This document shows positions 13,740 to 25,990 of a stretch of 64,000 nt of DNA, piece by piece. This stretch comes from Cacajao melanocephalus (Eukaryota > Chordata > Mammalia > Primates > Pitheciidae). Numbering within the stretch: the stretch's first letter is position 1; the number at the start of each line of letters is the position of its first letter. A program made the translations under genes and the position numbers. Where the stretch lies: the NCBI GenBank assembly GCA_963573385.1, contig CAUYLG010070401.1, positions 97,464 through 161,463 of the forward strand, in the 5' to 3' direction. Below the pieces are notes generated by a model. It did no database searches. It worked only from the letters and a program-made list of their open reading frames with translations, and was not told where the DNA came from.

Positions 13740-14400
13740 ACTCCTTCTCTAGGCTTCTTCGTTTGAGTAGATGGCAACTCCCTTCACTCAACTCCCCAGT
13801 TGAAAAGCCCAGGAGTCATCCCTCATTCCATGCGCATATCCAGTCCATCAGCTCCTGTTAGCTTCACCATGACCTAGATCCTGAATCTGACCATGACCCT
13901 CCACCTCACTGTCTAAGCCACTCTCCTCTCTCTCCCTTCTGCACTCCGGCTCTCCTTACCATCCGTTCTTCTCCTGGTGGCTGAAGAATTCTTTACACAT
14001 GTAATTTGATCACATCACTCTCCCTGTAAAGCCCTTCGAAGCTTTGCATCATGCAGACTATAACTAAACCCTCGCCTGGCCCCCAGCTGCACAGCTGGAC
14101 CCTGAGCACCTCCTTGCATGGCGTCCCCCTTGCCCACCTCATCCTCCAGCCTTAGCATTAGCAGTTCTGTTTGCCAGGAACACCCTGCCCCTGCCCACAG
14201 TCATTGTCTGTTATGTCACACTTTTCATCTTCACAGCACTCATCCTAATCCCTTTTATAGTCTGTCTCCTCCAGGCTGTCAACAAGGGCAGAGACCTGGT
14301 CTGCCTTGTTCACTGATGTATCCTCAGGCCCTAACACTGCCTGGCAAATAGGAGGACTGGATGTGTATTTAGTCAATGAACAAATGAATGTACAGGCTTG
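13740..14400 (+). repeat. L2 LINE, long fragment
   Basis: Runs through 'ctgatcacatcactc'-like text, 'agcccttcgaagctttgcat', 'ccaggaacaccctgcccctg' and 'aagggcagagacctggtctg' to 'caatgaacaaatgaatg', covering much of the L2 3' region. Open frames within it (77 and 140 codons) are not genes. Confidence 0.65.
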
Positions 14401-14699
14401 TTTTGGGTGGTCTCTTAGGGAACCTTCTAGCTCTTGGAGATCTAAAGAGAAAGGAGAGGAAGGAGATTGGGTTAGGGAAGGCAATACATGAGGTATGTCA
14501 GAAACCGGAACCAACATCCCAACCTTCTTCCCTGATTGCCCAGGAGATCCTGCCAGGTGAGCATATCTGGGGGCCAAGTCAGAGACCATTTGGAAAAAAC
14601 TGGAAGGGAGAAGTGAGCACAGGCACCGCCATATTGAGCCCCATGAATTCAGGCCAGAATGGGACATAGCTATCTGGAAAATAGCATTGAGAGAACAGC

Positions 14700-15122
<423 letters not shown>

Positions 15123-15124
15123 AG

Positions 15125-15870
15125 AGGAATTAAATAAGTTGCATTATATAAAATGCCTACACAATGAACAGCAAATCGTAAGATCTCAAACAACTTCGGT
15201 CATGTAAAAGAAAGAAAAGAGAGTCAGGAGGGAGTAAGAAATGATGGAGCCAGGTAACAAAGAAGCAGATGTCCCAGTCCCCTGGGGGTAGCCCACTCAG
15301 ATGTGCTGGGAGTTTGGACCTCCTAGAAAAGACACAGAAATGTAAGGCATCTGGACTTTAGCTTCCCCTTCTCAAAACGGACTTTTGAGTTCTGGTTCAA
15401 CGCCTTCATTTTACAAATGTTCTGCATCTTGGAAAGAAAGGCCAAAGACCCAGAGAGTAAGCAGAGGCAAGAACAGAGAGAAGGCCAGTGGGGACAGGGC
15501 TGCTGAGGTGGGCAGGTGCAGCGGGCTGTGAGCCCCCTGCTCTCATTCTGGGGGAGAGGGTCTGCCTTCCTCTGCCCCCACCACCCACAATGAGGGGAAA
15601 TGGCAGGCTGGGAAGACCCATGAAGCTGGCAGGAGCAATACTGGCAGGGAGGGGCAAGTGTTTCATTAAACTCAGCACTGGGCTCAATACTCACGCAGCC
15701 TTCGAGGGAATCTCTGCAGTTTACAGATGAGGGTGTGGGTGCCCAAGGCCCCTGTAGAGCTCTTGGAGCCAGAACCAGAAAGCCATTCTGTGTTACTCTA
15801 AAAATCTCTGCCCCTTCCTATGCTCACTAAAGTCTGAGAAAAATTTGAAAATTAAAATTAAAAATAAATT
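15125..15870. other. Intergenic, no gene recognised
   Basis: No repeat was recognised apart from a possible MIR scrap near 15700. Minus-strand open frames up to 123 codons lack any recognisable domain. Confidence 0.45.
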
Positions 15871-16203
15871 AGGCCGGGCATTGTGACTCACGCCCATAAT
15901 CCCAGCACTTTGGGAGGCCGAGAAGGGAGAATCACCTGAGGTCAGGAGTTCGAGATCAGCCTGGCCAACATGGCAAAGCCTTGTCTCTACTAAAAATACA
16001 AAAATTAGCTGGGCATGGTGGTGGGGTGCCTGCAATCCCAGCTACTCAGGAGGCTGAGGCAGGAGAGGTTGCCTGCAATCCCAGCTACTCAAGAGGCTGA
16101 GGCAGCAGAGCCGGGATGGTGCCACTGCATTCTAGCCTGGGTGACAGAGCAAGATTCCATCTCAAAAAAATAAATAAAATAAAATAAAATAAAATAAAAT
16201 AAA
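15871..16203 (+). repeat. Alu with internal tandem duplication
   Basis: Starts 'aggccgggcattgtgactca'. In the right arm, 'gcctgcaatcccagctactc' occurs at about 16028 and again at about 16071, a tandem duplication of roughly 44 bp followed by loss of part of the right arm. Ends in an (AAAAT)n microsatellite at about 16162-16205. Confidence 0.93.
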
Positions 16204-16204
16204 A

Positions 16205-16887
16205 TATCTGCCCTGCTTCTGCCTAGGAACTAAAAGGCCTGTATTTGAGACCATCACTAACTGGTTGCAACCTTAAATCAGTCCTTTCTCTCTGGCCCCA
16301 GATTCCTTCTTTAAACAAGAAGGGTAGATCCCACCATGGCGGAGCCACTGATGCTGACGATCCTTCCAGCTGGAGCTGAGATTCCTGGGATTCTAAACAA
16401 CCGCCCCCCTACACTGAGTCAGAAGGAAAGCCTGCTGGGCCTCTAAACAAAACGCCCCCGGCCTCTCATCCAGCCTTCCTGTCCCAGGCACACAGGACAG
16501 CACTGCCCCAGGCTGTGCAGTGCCTGGCTGGCCTCCCTTCAAGGGTGGTGCCTCTCTGCCCACTTTCCTAGCCTGGGAGGGAGCCTGGCCTCAGCCCACA
16601 CCATTCTCTGGGGCCTAACTCCATGCCGTGATTTGGGGAAAAAAAGCCAAGCACTGGACTCAAGCGCCTCAATTAGGGGCCTATTTCCTCCAAACCATCA
16701 AGGCTTCCCCACAGGTTACATTTAGACCAGTGCTTCTCAAAATCAATTTAAGAAAAAAAAGATTAATCTGCTGCTAACTTCTACTTCTGTAAAAATTTAA
16801 AAGTATATACTACATAATACTAGTGGTTACACAATATTGTGAAAGCACTTACTGCTACTAAATTGTACACTTAAAAATGGCTAAAAT
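16205..16887. other. Intergenic, no gene recognised
   Basis: Single-copy-looking sequence, including a GC-richer patch at 16420-16560. No gene or strong regulatory signal that I can support. Confidence 0.4.
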
Positions 16888-16888
16888 A

Positions 16889-17196
<308 letters not shown>

Positions 17197-18285
17197 GCTA
17201 AAATAGTGCATTTATGTTATCTGTATTTTACCACAATAATTTAAATAGGAAAAAAAGAAATGGAAAATGAGGCAGAATTCTAGGCTTAGCTTCATTTTAA
17301 TAGCATTTGACAAGACCTTGTAAAATTGTTATAAAAGTTTCTAAATGCTTACTTTCAATTTTTGTACTTATCTCGCTGCAGGCCAGTAAAAGTTTGTGTA
17401 CTGGCAGCAGCTGAACTGCTAGTACACTGATAGCACTGATTCGAGCTGCTAAGAGGGACTCTGGCTTTGCAGGGCCTCTCAAGAGACCTTCCAAGGGCAC
17501 AAGGTTCCTACACCATGACTCCCTCCCGCAGGCACTTCTGAACACCAAGCCAGTCACCCCCAAGCAGCCCAGGCCAAGTGAGACCTCAGTCATGTCAGGG
17601 TCATCACCTAAGATGCTGATCACCACCTGTGAAGGTATGTCCTGTAGACCCTGACTCAACGATGGATGAATAAAATACACTCACACACCAGAATACAGTG
17701 AATCTGAGTGGGCTAGGGATAGTCATCAGCTGCTCTCACAGGGCGATTGCAGCTAACCGACCAGATTCCCTGTCCTCCGCACATTTATTCAGTATAGATT
17801 TAGTAACAGAGATTATAAGTCAACATGCTTGTGGATGACTAACATGGTTAAAAGAGTCATTTTATGAAAAAAGGTCTTGATTCTGGGGCCCAGAAAAAAA
17901 CACCGTTAATAGGAAATTCACCTTTGACCTCCCACTGAGAGGACCTTTCAGCACAAAGTTGACATGAGTAAACAAATTAGAGTAGGGACAAAGGAATGTG
18001 AGGTAAACAGACTTAACTGGTCAAACTTTTATTATTCTAATCTTCACCTTGTGACTTAAAGTTCTAATGTAATGAACTGGCTGCCTTCAGCTCATTCCAT
18101 TAAAACCTGTCAGCTTTCCAAAAGGTTTGAGACTATAATCTTCTAACTTTCCCTAATATTTCCCTAATATTTTGCCAGCTACCCCAAGTGAATCCCAACA
18201 GCCAGACACACTGGTCTGATATATGGCTGATGCCTCCTTATGCCCCAGTCTGTCCCTGAGGGCCTTCTTGATGTGCACTGTTATT
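17197..18285. other. Non-Alu interval with a 127-codon minus-strand open frame
   Basis: The minus strand is open at 17297-17680. The predicted peptide matches no family that I know. Text around 17640-18180 has LTR-like character (AATAAA-like runs, 'tagggatagtcatcag'), so an old LTR is possible but unproven. No splice or retrocopy signature was seen. Confidence 0.3.
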
Positions 18286-18286
18286 T

Positions 18287-18588
<302 letters not shown>

Positions 18589-18589
18589 A

Positions 18590-19155
18590 ATGTGCACTGT
18601 TATTAAAGTGTCCCTGTCAGTGGCCAGGAGAATGGTGGTGCCCCTGATAACCACAGGGAGTCACGGAGTGGGACGTGGGGTAGGGTGGCCTGGGTTGGGG
18701 AGGTAAAGGGTAGAGAGGTGCCTTCTTTGCTTCTACTCCCTAAACCAAACTTGGCCCAAGCATTACCTCCTACAGGAAGTCATCCTGGGCCTGCATCCTG
18801 AGGAGCCCCTGTGTCCCACAGCAGAGCACAGGTCTCCCTGTATTTGTACTGAATGGGTGACATGGTAAATTAGGAAGTGGTGCCTGCTCCTGGGAAGATG
18901 AGGGGATGTAATGTATGCCTTGGTTCTAGGGTATGACTGGATTTCAGGCCCCACAGCTCCTTGGCAAGATCCCCTGTGTAGGGTATGGTCTGCACCCTGT
19001 GAGCAGTGGCTGTGATGGGTGCAGCTTCAGGCCCATCTCTCCCTGGCTATGAGGGACTGGAGAGATGGTAGTGGTGTTTAAGGATGTTGCATCCTGAGTA
19101 GAGAGGTCTCTGCCTAGGTGAGCAAGAGAAAGCATTGTTGGCTTAAAAAAAAATC
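18590..19155. other. Intergenic, no gene recognised
   Basis: Non-repeat-looking DNA. Short open frames only. Confidence 0.4.
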
Positions 19156-19441
19156 TAGGTCAGACGTGGTGGCTCATGCCTGTAATCCTAGCACTCTGGG
19201 AGGTTGAGGCTGGTGGATTGCTTGAGCTCAGGGGTTCAAGACCAGCCTGGGCAACATGGTGAAACCTCAGCTCCACAAAAAATACAAAAATTAGCTGGCC
19301 ATGATGGCACACACCTGTAGTCCAAGCTACTCTGGAAACTGAAGTGGGAGGATTGCTTGAGCCAAGGAGGTTGAGGCTGCAGTGAGCTGTCTTCACTGCA
19401 TTCCAGCCTGGGTGACATAGAGACCCTGTCTGAAAAAATAA
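19156..19441 (+). repeat. Alu element, AluJ-like
   Basis: 'ggtcagacgtggtggctcat' to 'agaccctgtctgaaaaaata'; diverged, complete. Confidence 0.9.
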
Positions 19442-19483
19442 ATTCTAGACAGCGGGGCTCCAATTTTATTTACTTTTTAAAAA

Positions 19484-19625
19484 AAATATTTATTTATTTA
19501 GAGACAGAGTCTCGCTATGTCTCTAAATAAATAAGGCTGGTCTCCAGCTCCTGGGCTCAAGTAATCCACCTGCCTTGGCTTCCTAAAGTTCTGGGATTAC
19601 AGGTGTGAGCCACCACACCCAGCCA
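19484..19625 (-). repeat. Antisense Alu monomer with an inverted-repeat insertion
   Basis: The monomer runs from 'gagacagagtctcgctatgt' to 'gtgagccaccacacccagcc'. Where 'tgcccaggctgg' is expected after 'ctatgt', there is instead a reverse-complement copy of its own upstream flank. The perfect 16-bp arms are 19490-19505 and 19519-19534, with a 13-nt spacer. Confidence 0.85.
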
Positions 19626-19629
19626 CAGG

Positions 19630-21000
19630 CTGGCTCCAGTTTTAGAAATTCTACCTCCAAAGGTCTGATGAGGGTCCCGAGTCTCATATTTTGAAAAAGT
19701 ACCATGTGATCCTGATACCCCACTGGTGTCTGGCCCATAGAGGTGCCAGTGAGTGTTTGGTGACTGAGTTTAAAGGTACAGCACATCTCTGGAAGAAGAC
19801 ACAGGTGGCAGCTAGGTGACCTGGTGTAGGGGATTGGTCAGAGTGGTGAGGAAAAACTATAGGGAAAGGATGCAAACCTTCTGAAAGGTTGGAAGGTTTT
19901 GCAGAGCCCCAGGGGAGAATAGCTGTTCTATAACCATGAGGCAGAGGGAAAGGAGTGTAGGGGAATTGATCTTAAACAGGCGCACTTATATTGATCAGGA
20001 ACTGACCTTTGATCATCCCCTGGGTGTGTAATGTTCCCTGAAAGGGGATCAATAAATGTTAATTACCTGCAGGTTGTGTTTCGCTCCAGGTCTTCGGCAT
20101 TGTGCCTGCACTGAATAAAAAGCAAGCAGCTCCAGCTTCTTGGGGCTACTTTGTGGCCACTAGAGCCAGGCAGTCCCCTAGCTGCTCTTACACTGCATAC
20201 CTGTGTCTGAGTACTCATTTCATCCGTTGGCCAGGGTCTGAGGGACAGATCCGGCAACCTGGGAGGAAGGGAGATTCACTTTTATTATACGTCCTTTTGT
20301 ATTGATTGGACTTTTGATCTAAAAAAAGGTTTGGCTGACTTGGAGTGATGGAGTTGCTGTTCTCTGTGTCAGCGACTGCAAACGCTGGGCCTCCAGCAGG
20401 GGCAGAGCGGATCCAGCCAAAGACAGAAGTGGGTGGGCCCGAGCAGTATGGAGAGCTGCAGAGCACAAGTACCGCCTCTAGGGGGCAGCAGCTGCCCGGA
20501 GTCCGCTGAAGGCGGCTGGGTGGGGACTGAGAGCCCAGGGTTGCCAGATCTATTGGCTTTTTTCGAGATAAGCCTGAAATCAGATTTTCACATGGAATTG
20601 TCAGCTAATTCAACAATTTAAAACACGGCATGGGCCGAACACAACATGGCTATGGTTCAGTGTTGGCTGCAGGCCACCAGTTTGTGCGTTCGGATCCAGG
20701 ATGATTCTGTTAAGGATTGTGCACCTCAGAGCCATCGGCAAAGCTATTGCAGAGCCATCATTTGCTTCTAGAAAATCGGGTTGACTCCACATAGGGTCCG
20801 CAAAGGATGAGGACAAAGCCAGTGCCCCGGAATGGACCGGGGGAGTCACCCACCCACTCATTATTTAATCCAACATGCATTTATTAACCTCCCACCACGA
20901 GCCAGGAGAGCCAGTGGTGAATGTGACAGGCAGAGTCCCTGCTCTCAGGGACCCTATGTTCTAGCTGGGAAGACACTTGAATTAATATTTGTGACACATG
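19630..21000. other. Intergenic, LTR-like patch near 19950-20270
   Basis: The stretch at 19950-20270 has two AATAAA motifs ('gatcaataaatgtt', 'ctgaataaaaagc') and ends with 'gagtactcatttcatccg', suggesting an old LTR on the plus strand; no family named. The remainder is unremarkable, with no gene. Confidence 0.3.
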
Positions 21001-21004
21001 AGGA

Positions 21005-21205
21005 GTTGCAGTACAGCATGGGGGTTAAAAGTCTGGGTTTCAGTCCTGACTCCACTGCTTGCTAGTTGTCATTTTAGGGAAATCCCCTAATCTAGGTCCA
21101 GTTGCCTCACTTCTCGCCTGTGGAATGGCCCTGATAACCTCATAGGGTTGTTCTGGGGATTCATTGAGACAATGCAAATAATAATTGGCTGCTGCTATTA
21201 AGTCA
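21005..21205 (+). repeat. MIR SINE
   Basis: 'gggggttaaaagtctgggtt', 'tgactccactgcttgctagt' and 'cctcatagggttgttctggg' are the MIR core and 3' part. Confidence 0.65.
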
Positions 21206-21927
21206 AGAGCTGTAAGAGCAGGGAATTGGGGAGCCTAGGCTTAGCATGGGGACCCCCCATCCCAGTGAATACTGGGGCTTTTTGCTAGTAAGGGGAGCAG
21301 GAGGCCACAGGGGCTGGAAGCTTCAGGCCCAGCAGAGGCTCAGTCCTCTTCTGCTGAGATGGCTACAATAAGGCAGCTGGCTCGTTTCCTGTCTGTCTCT
21401 TCTTCCTATGGATCCAATTTCAGCAGCCTAGTTGCCTCAGTAGGATTTGGTGCCCAAGGACTGGGAAGACACTTCTCTGCTCTTGGCCATGATGGAAGAA
21501 GGCCAGTCCTTTGCAGCTATGAACCAGAGCCCCTCCATGAAGCTGCTGCATTTTGGAGCTCATCCAACCCTACAGCTAAGTTTTAAAAATCTAAGTGCAC
21601 GTAAGAAACAAGTTAGAAACCCTTTCCTATGCCCTTAAGTACAGAATATCAGCTTCTGTTGGCAGAGGCCTAAGCCACAGGGACATTTTGGACCTTCATT
21701 TCACCCAGGCAAAAAAGGAGGCAGCAAGCATCAAGAGACTTGGCTCATCAGCAATGTGTCTGGGGCCTTGGAGTTCAGCTCTGTGTGTGTCATCTCTCTC
21801 TGATCTCAGGGGCTCTGCAATCCAACCCTGTAGAAAATCACAGTCGTGGATTTGGAAGGGAACTTCTAGAGCATCTAGTCCAACCTCTACCCAAAGCAGG
21901 GAGCTTCTCTATAAGAAACTTGGCCTT

Positions 21928-22819
<892 letters not shown>

Positions 22820-22820
<1 letters not shown>

Positions 22821-23480
22821 AACACATGTCCCACTTCCTCAGTGCAGCATCAGTCACATGGATCACTCCAGAGCCCAGCAGCCCCTCCCACCTCATCCCT
22901 GTGCTGCCTCAACAGCCACCATCACTGTGGGCAGCTATGTCTGTATGGCAGCCACTCTCCAGTCAACGCACCCTGCCTCCACTTTCTCTTCCTTAAAGTG
23001 GCTTTGTTACTGACCACTGCAGTCCCTACGTTCGAAAGCCTTCAAACAGCCTCCACTGTTGAGAATAAAGAAATGGGGAGGGGGCCTGCCTGGAGAGCCT
23101 GCCACAGGCCATTAACTATGGCAGGTTCTCTGTGCATGCCACAATCACAGGCTTACCAAGTGTTCAACAATGAAGTACTTTATTGGGGTCTGGCTTGGAA
23201 GGTTCATCTGACTTCCCAAAGGACAAGCTCAAGTCCTTTCTCCTCTCAAAGCTTCCCAGACCACAAAGCCCTCTGTGGTCACTCCTTTTACCAAAGCACT
23301 AGAGCACCCTGGTGAGTACAAGTATGTGGCCGAGACACCCTCAGGTAAGCAAGCGTTCCAACAGCTCTCCTCCTCATGTGGGCATGTGATGTGCTGGCCC
23401 CATCCCGTTTTTTCTCCATCCCTAGCACATAGTCCAGCGTGGAGCACATTCTAGGTGCTTGTCAAATGTTGATTTAAGGG
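22820..23480 (+). repeat. Probable L2 LINE fragments
   Basis: 'atccctagcacatagtccag' and 'tctaggtgcttgtcaaatgt' resemble the L2 3' end. The 183-codon open frame at 22764-23315 lies mostly here and is unlikely to be a gene. Confidence 0.4.
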
Positions 23481-25430
23481 CCTCCTTCACATTCTTCAAA
23501 CCTCTTTCCATGAGGCCAGTCAACCATAAGGCTCAAGTACAAAAACCTCAGGAAGGGACAAGCCTCATTTTCCATTCAAAATACAAGGAATGGAGTCTGC
23601 TACTTGGTGACAGCCCCGACTGCTTGTCAAACCACTCTGGCCTCATGAGGCCAACCTATTGGAAGTGCTCCCGGGAGAGGCTGCCTCCATTGGGACAGAT
23701 GCAGACTCCCGCCATGGCAAAGAGAACACCAGGCCCAGGAAAGCATGCCAAGAGACACTCCCCAGAAGCTTGTAGGTACCACCGCTCCTCCTCTTCACTC
23801 CGAGCCAGACACAAAGAATGTTGGAGTGGAAGTCGCTTAACTGATCTCCCCTAACTGTCTCATTTTCTCCAGGAGAAAATGGTGGCCCAGGACTAAATGC
23901 TTCTCCAAAGGTCAAGGTGAAATAGAAAAGCCAGAGCTTCTATTTCTATGTTAAGATGTATCCCCTTCAGTTTCCTGTGACTTAAGCTAATAATACAAAC
24001 ATCACAAGGGAGGGGCTCAGGATCGCCCGATAGAAGTCAGGGCCACTGTGGGATTGGTGGTAACTGACAGGGCATCCTTTCAGGCCTATGTTGATCCTTC
24101 CCTTGCTTTCTCCTGAGGTCAGTTTCACTCCCTAAATGTCCTAGATGAACAAAAGCTTACTGCCACTGGTAGGACACCTCATATCATTATGCCAGGTTTC
24201 TACCCTCATGCCCTCTTTATATTCCCATCTACTCAGAACTGATATTTTAAAGATCCCAGGGAACCTACAATGTGCCAGAGATGGGAGCCAAGATGAACAG
24301 TGCTGCACCACTGCACACAAGCCTCTTCCTGTCTTCTTGGTTTAGATATTGCTCAGAACCTATCGTTGTACTCAACTACGCATGCACTTGTTTCCATTTG
24401 CCCTACATGGCCAAACTCTTTAAAAACCAAGCTTTGTTCAGAATTCCTCTAACAGATCATTTAAGTAAATTTAGAAGTCAATTCAAGGAATACAAAAACT
24501 GCATAATCATTTCCAACTCAAGAATATAAACTTAGATCACTCATTAGTCTCTGGTTGAAAACATTAATCATGATTTATCTGGAGTGCTAAATACATATGT
24601 TCTAAGCGTGCCCTCTCGCCGCAAACTCATTTAACCCTAACAATCTCAGGAGGTAAGCTGAGGTAGGATGTTATTGTTCTCTTAAGTTTGGTAAAACCCC
24701 AATCAAGATACAGCCCAGGCTGCAGAGGCACATGCATTAGCAACATGTGGACCCTACTGCAGTATTAGCAGTCATCTTTTGCTATAAGTTCTTGGCTTCC
24801 AAGAGTTTTTATACAGACGTCTAAGAGGCACAAAATATTTATAATTAGGCTATTTCCCAAATAGCATAGGAAAGCTGCCAAAGGCTTTCCCTGAATTGAG
24901 AGGCAATGCACTGACAATGGGGACTATTAGAGCCTCTGGATACAAGATGACGTATCTGCCAACCTTAACCACCCGACTCAAATGCTACTTTAAAATAGTG
25001 TAGCTTCCCTTTAATCATTTCACAGGAGTTACTACAGCAGCACAGAAAATTTTATTAATATTATGATTCTCACATCACAGCTGTTAGGGCAGGAAAGGAT
25101 GAGGATACACACCACCTGTATCATAGAGCAAGCAAACCACCAACTAGGATCTTGAGATTCTCTCTAAACTGTTCTCTAGAAACATGCTTGTGCCTTTAAT
25201 CTGCCTTTTAAAAGAGACACAGAACAGAAAATGCTTGTTTGCAAATAAACATCTGAAAGAATATAGTAACAGCTGACCTGGGCTGAGGCATCCAAACAAA
25301 GCAGTCATTGTGGAAGGAGACAATGCAAACCACACTGGGGCAAGAAACTGAGGGCAGAGAACGTGCAGTCATTTGTGCGTTGGGTATTTCCACCAGCTCC
25401 AAGGCCCCATTGGAACAAGTATCAACCAGG
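23480..25430. other. Downstream flank of STMN1
   Basis: Mostly unrecognised single-copy DNA. A 131-codon plus-strand frame at 23459-23854 has no recognisable domain. A minus-strand AATAAA at 25051-25056 could be a distal STMN1 polyadenylation signal. Confidence 0.4.
25051..25056 (-). terminator. STMN1: Possible distal STMN1 poly(A) signal
   Basis: AATAAA on the minus strand, about 860 nt beyond the stop codon. It would give a longer 3' UTR variant. Use is not shown by the sequence. Confidence 0.3.
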
Positions 25431-25451
25431 AGGGTCTCTACAGCTTGATAA

Positions 25452-25457
25452 TTTATT
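25452..25457 (-). terminator. STMN1: STMN1 poly(A) signal, second
   Basis: AATAAA on the minus strand in the context GGTTAATAAATTATCAAG, 49 nt past the first hexamer. Confidence 0.65.
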
Positions 25458-25500
25458 AACCTAACTCAAAAAGTCACTGCCACCAACAGCACTGTGCAGT

Positions 25501-25506
25501 TTTATT
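25501..25506 (-). terminator. STMN1: STMN1 poly(A) signal, first
   Basis: AATAAA on the minus strand in the context GGTTAATAAAACTGCACAG, about 415 nt beyond the stop codon. Confidence 0.65.
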
Positions 25507-25918
25507 AACCATTCAAGTCCAGTAGCATCTGGTAAGATTGGGACAGAATTGGGATTGAAAAGTGAACAAATATTCAGCATCTAACAGTTCAAAAGAAGCC
25601 ACTACATACTCTTTTCACAAATATGTTTTCACAGAGCCAATACAGTACTAGCCATTAACTCAGTACACCAAGTGTACTGAAGTAGAAAAGATGCAACAAG
25701 AAAAATAGCTACATTAGAAAGACCAACACTTTAGAAAAAAAGTTTCAGTTTCTCCCCTTTAGCCCCTAAAACAACATCTTACAGTCTGGATCTACCTATA
25801 CAGTCCTACATTAGCTTCTAAAATATTTGTCAGGAGGGAAAAAATAAAATGACACTGGCCAGTACAGTCTTTGGATATTTAGGAAGGGGATGGGGAGAAA
25901 GTCAGTTCTCAGAGCAAA

Positions 25919-25990
25919 TTAGTCAGCTTCAGTCTCGTCAGCAGGATCTTTGGATTCTTTGTTCTTCCGCACTTCCTCAATGTGCTTATC
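25919..25990 (-). CDS. STMN1: STMN1 exon 5, coding part
   Basis: Codes for residues 127-149 ([10 protein letters not shown]...DETEAD) and the TAA stop. The acceptor reads CCTTTACAG just before GATAAG. Phase 0 intron. The exon continues as 3' UTR. Confidence 0.97.
   Translation of the reverse strand, partial: DKHIEEVRKNKESKDPADETEAD

Larger units (their letters stand above)
25430..25918 (-). other. STMN1: STMN1 3' UTR
   Basis: Transcribed on the minus strand from the TAA at 25919-25921 to the region after two AATAAA hexamers (25501-25506 and 25452-25457). The segment is free of Alu, AT-rich and uninterrupted by repeats, as expected for the conserved STMN1 3' UTR. The 3' limit is inferred from the last hexamer plus about 20 nt. 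Confidence 0.75.
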
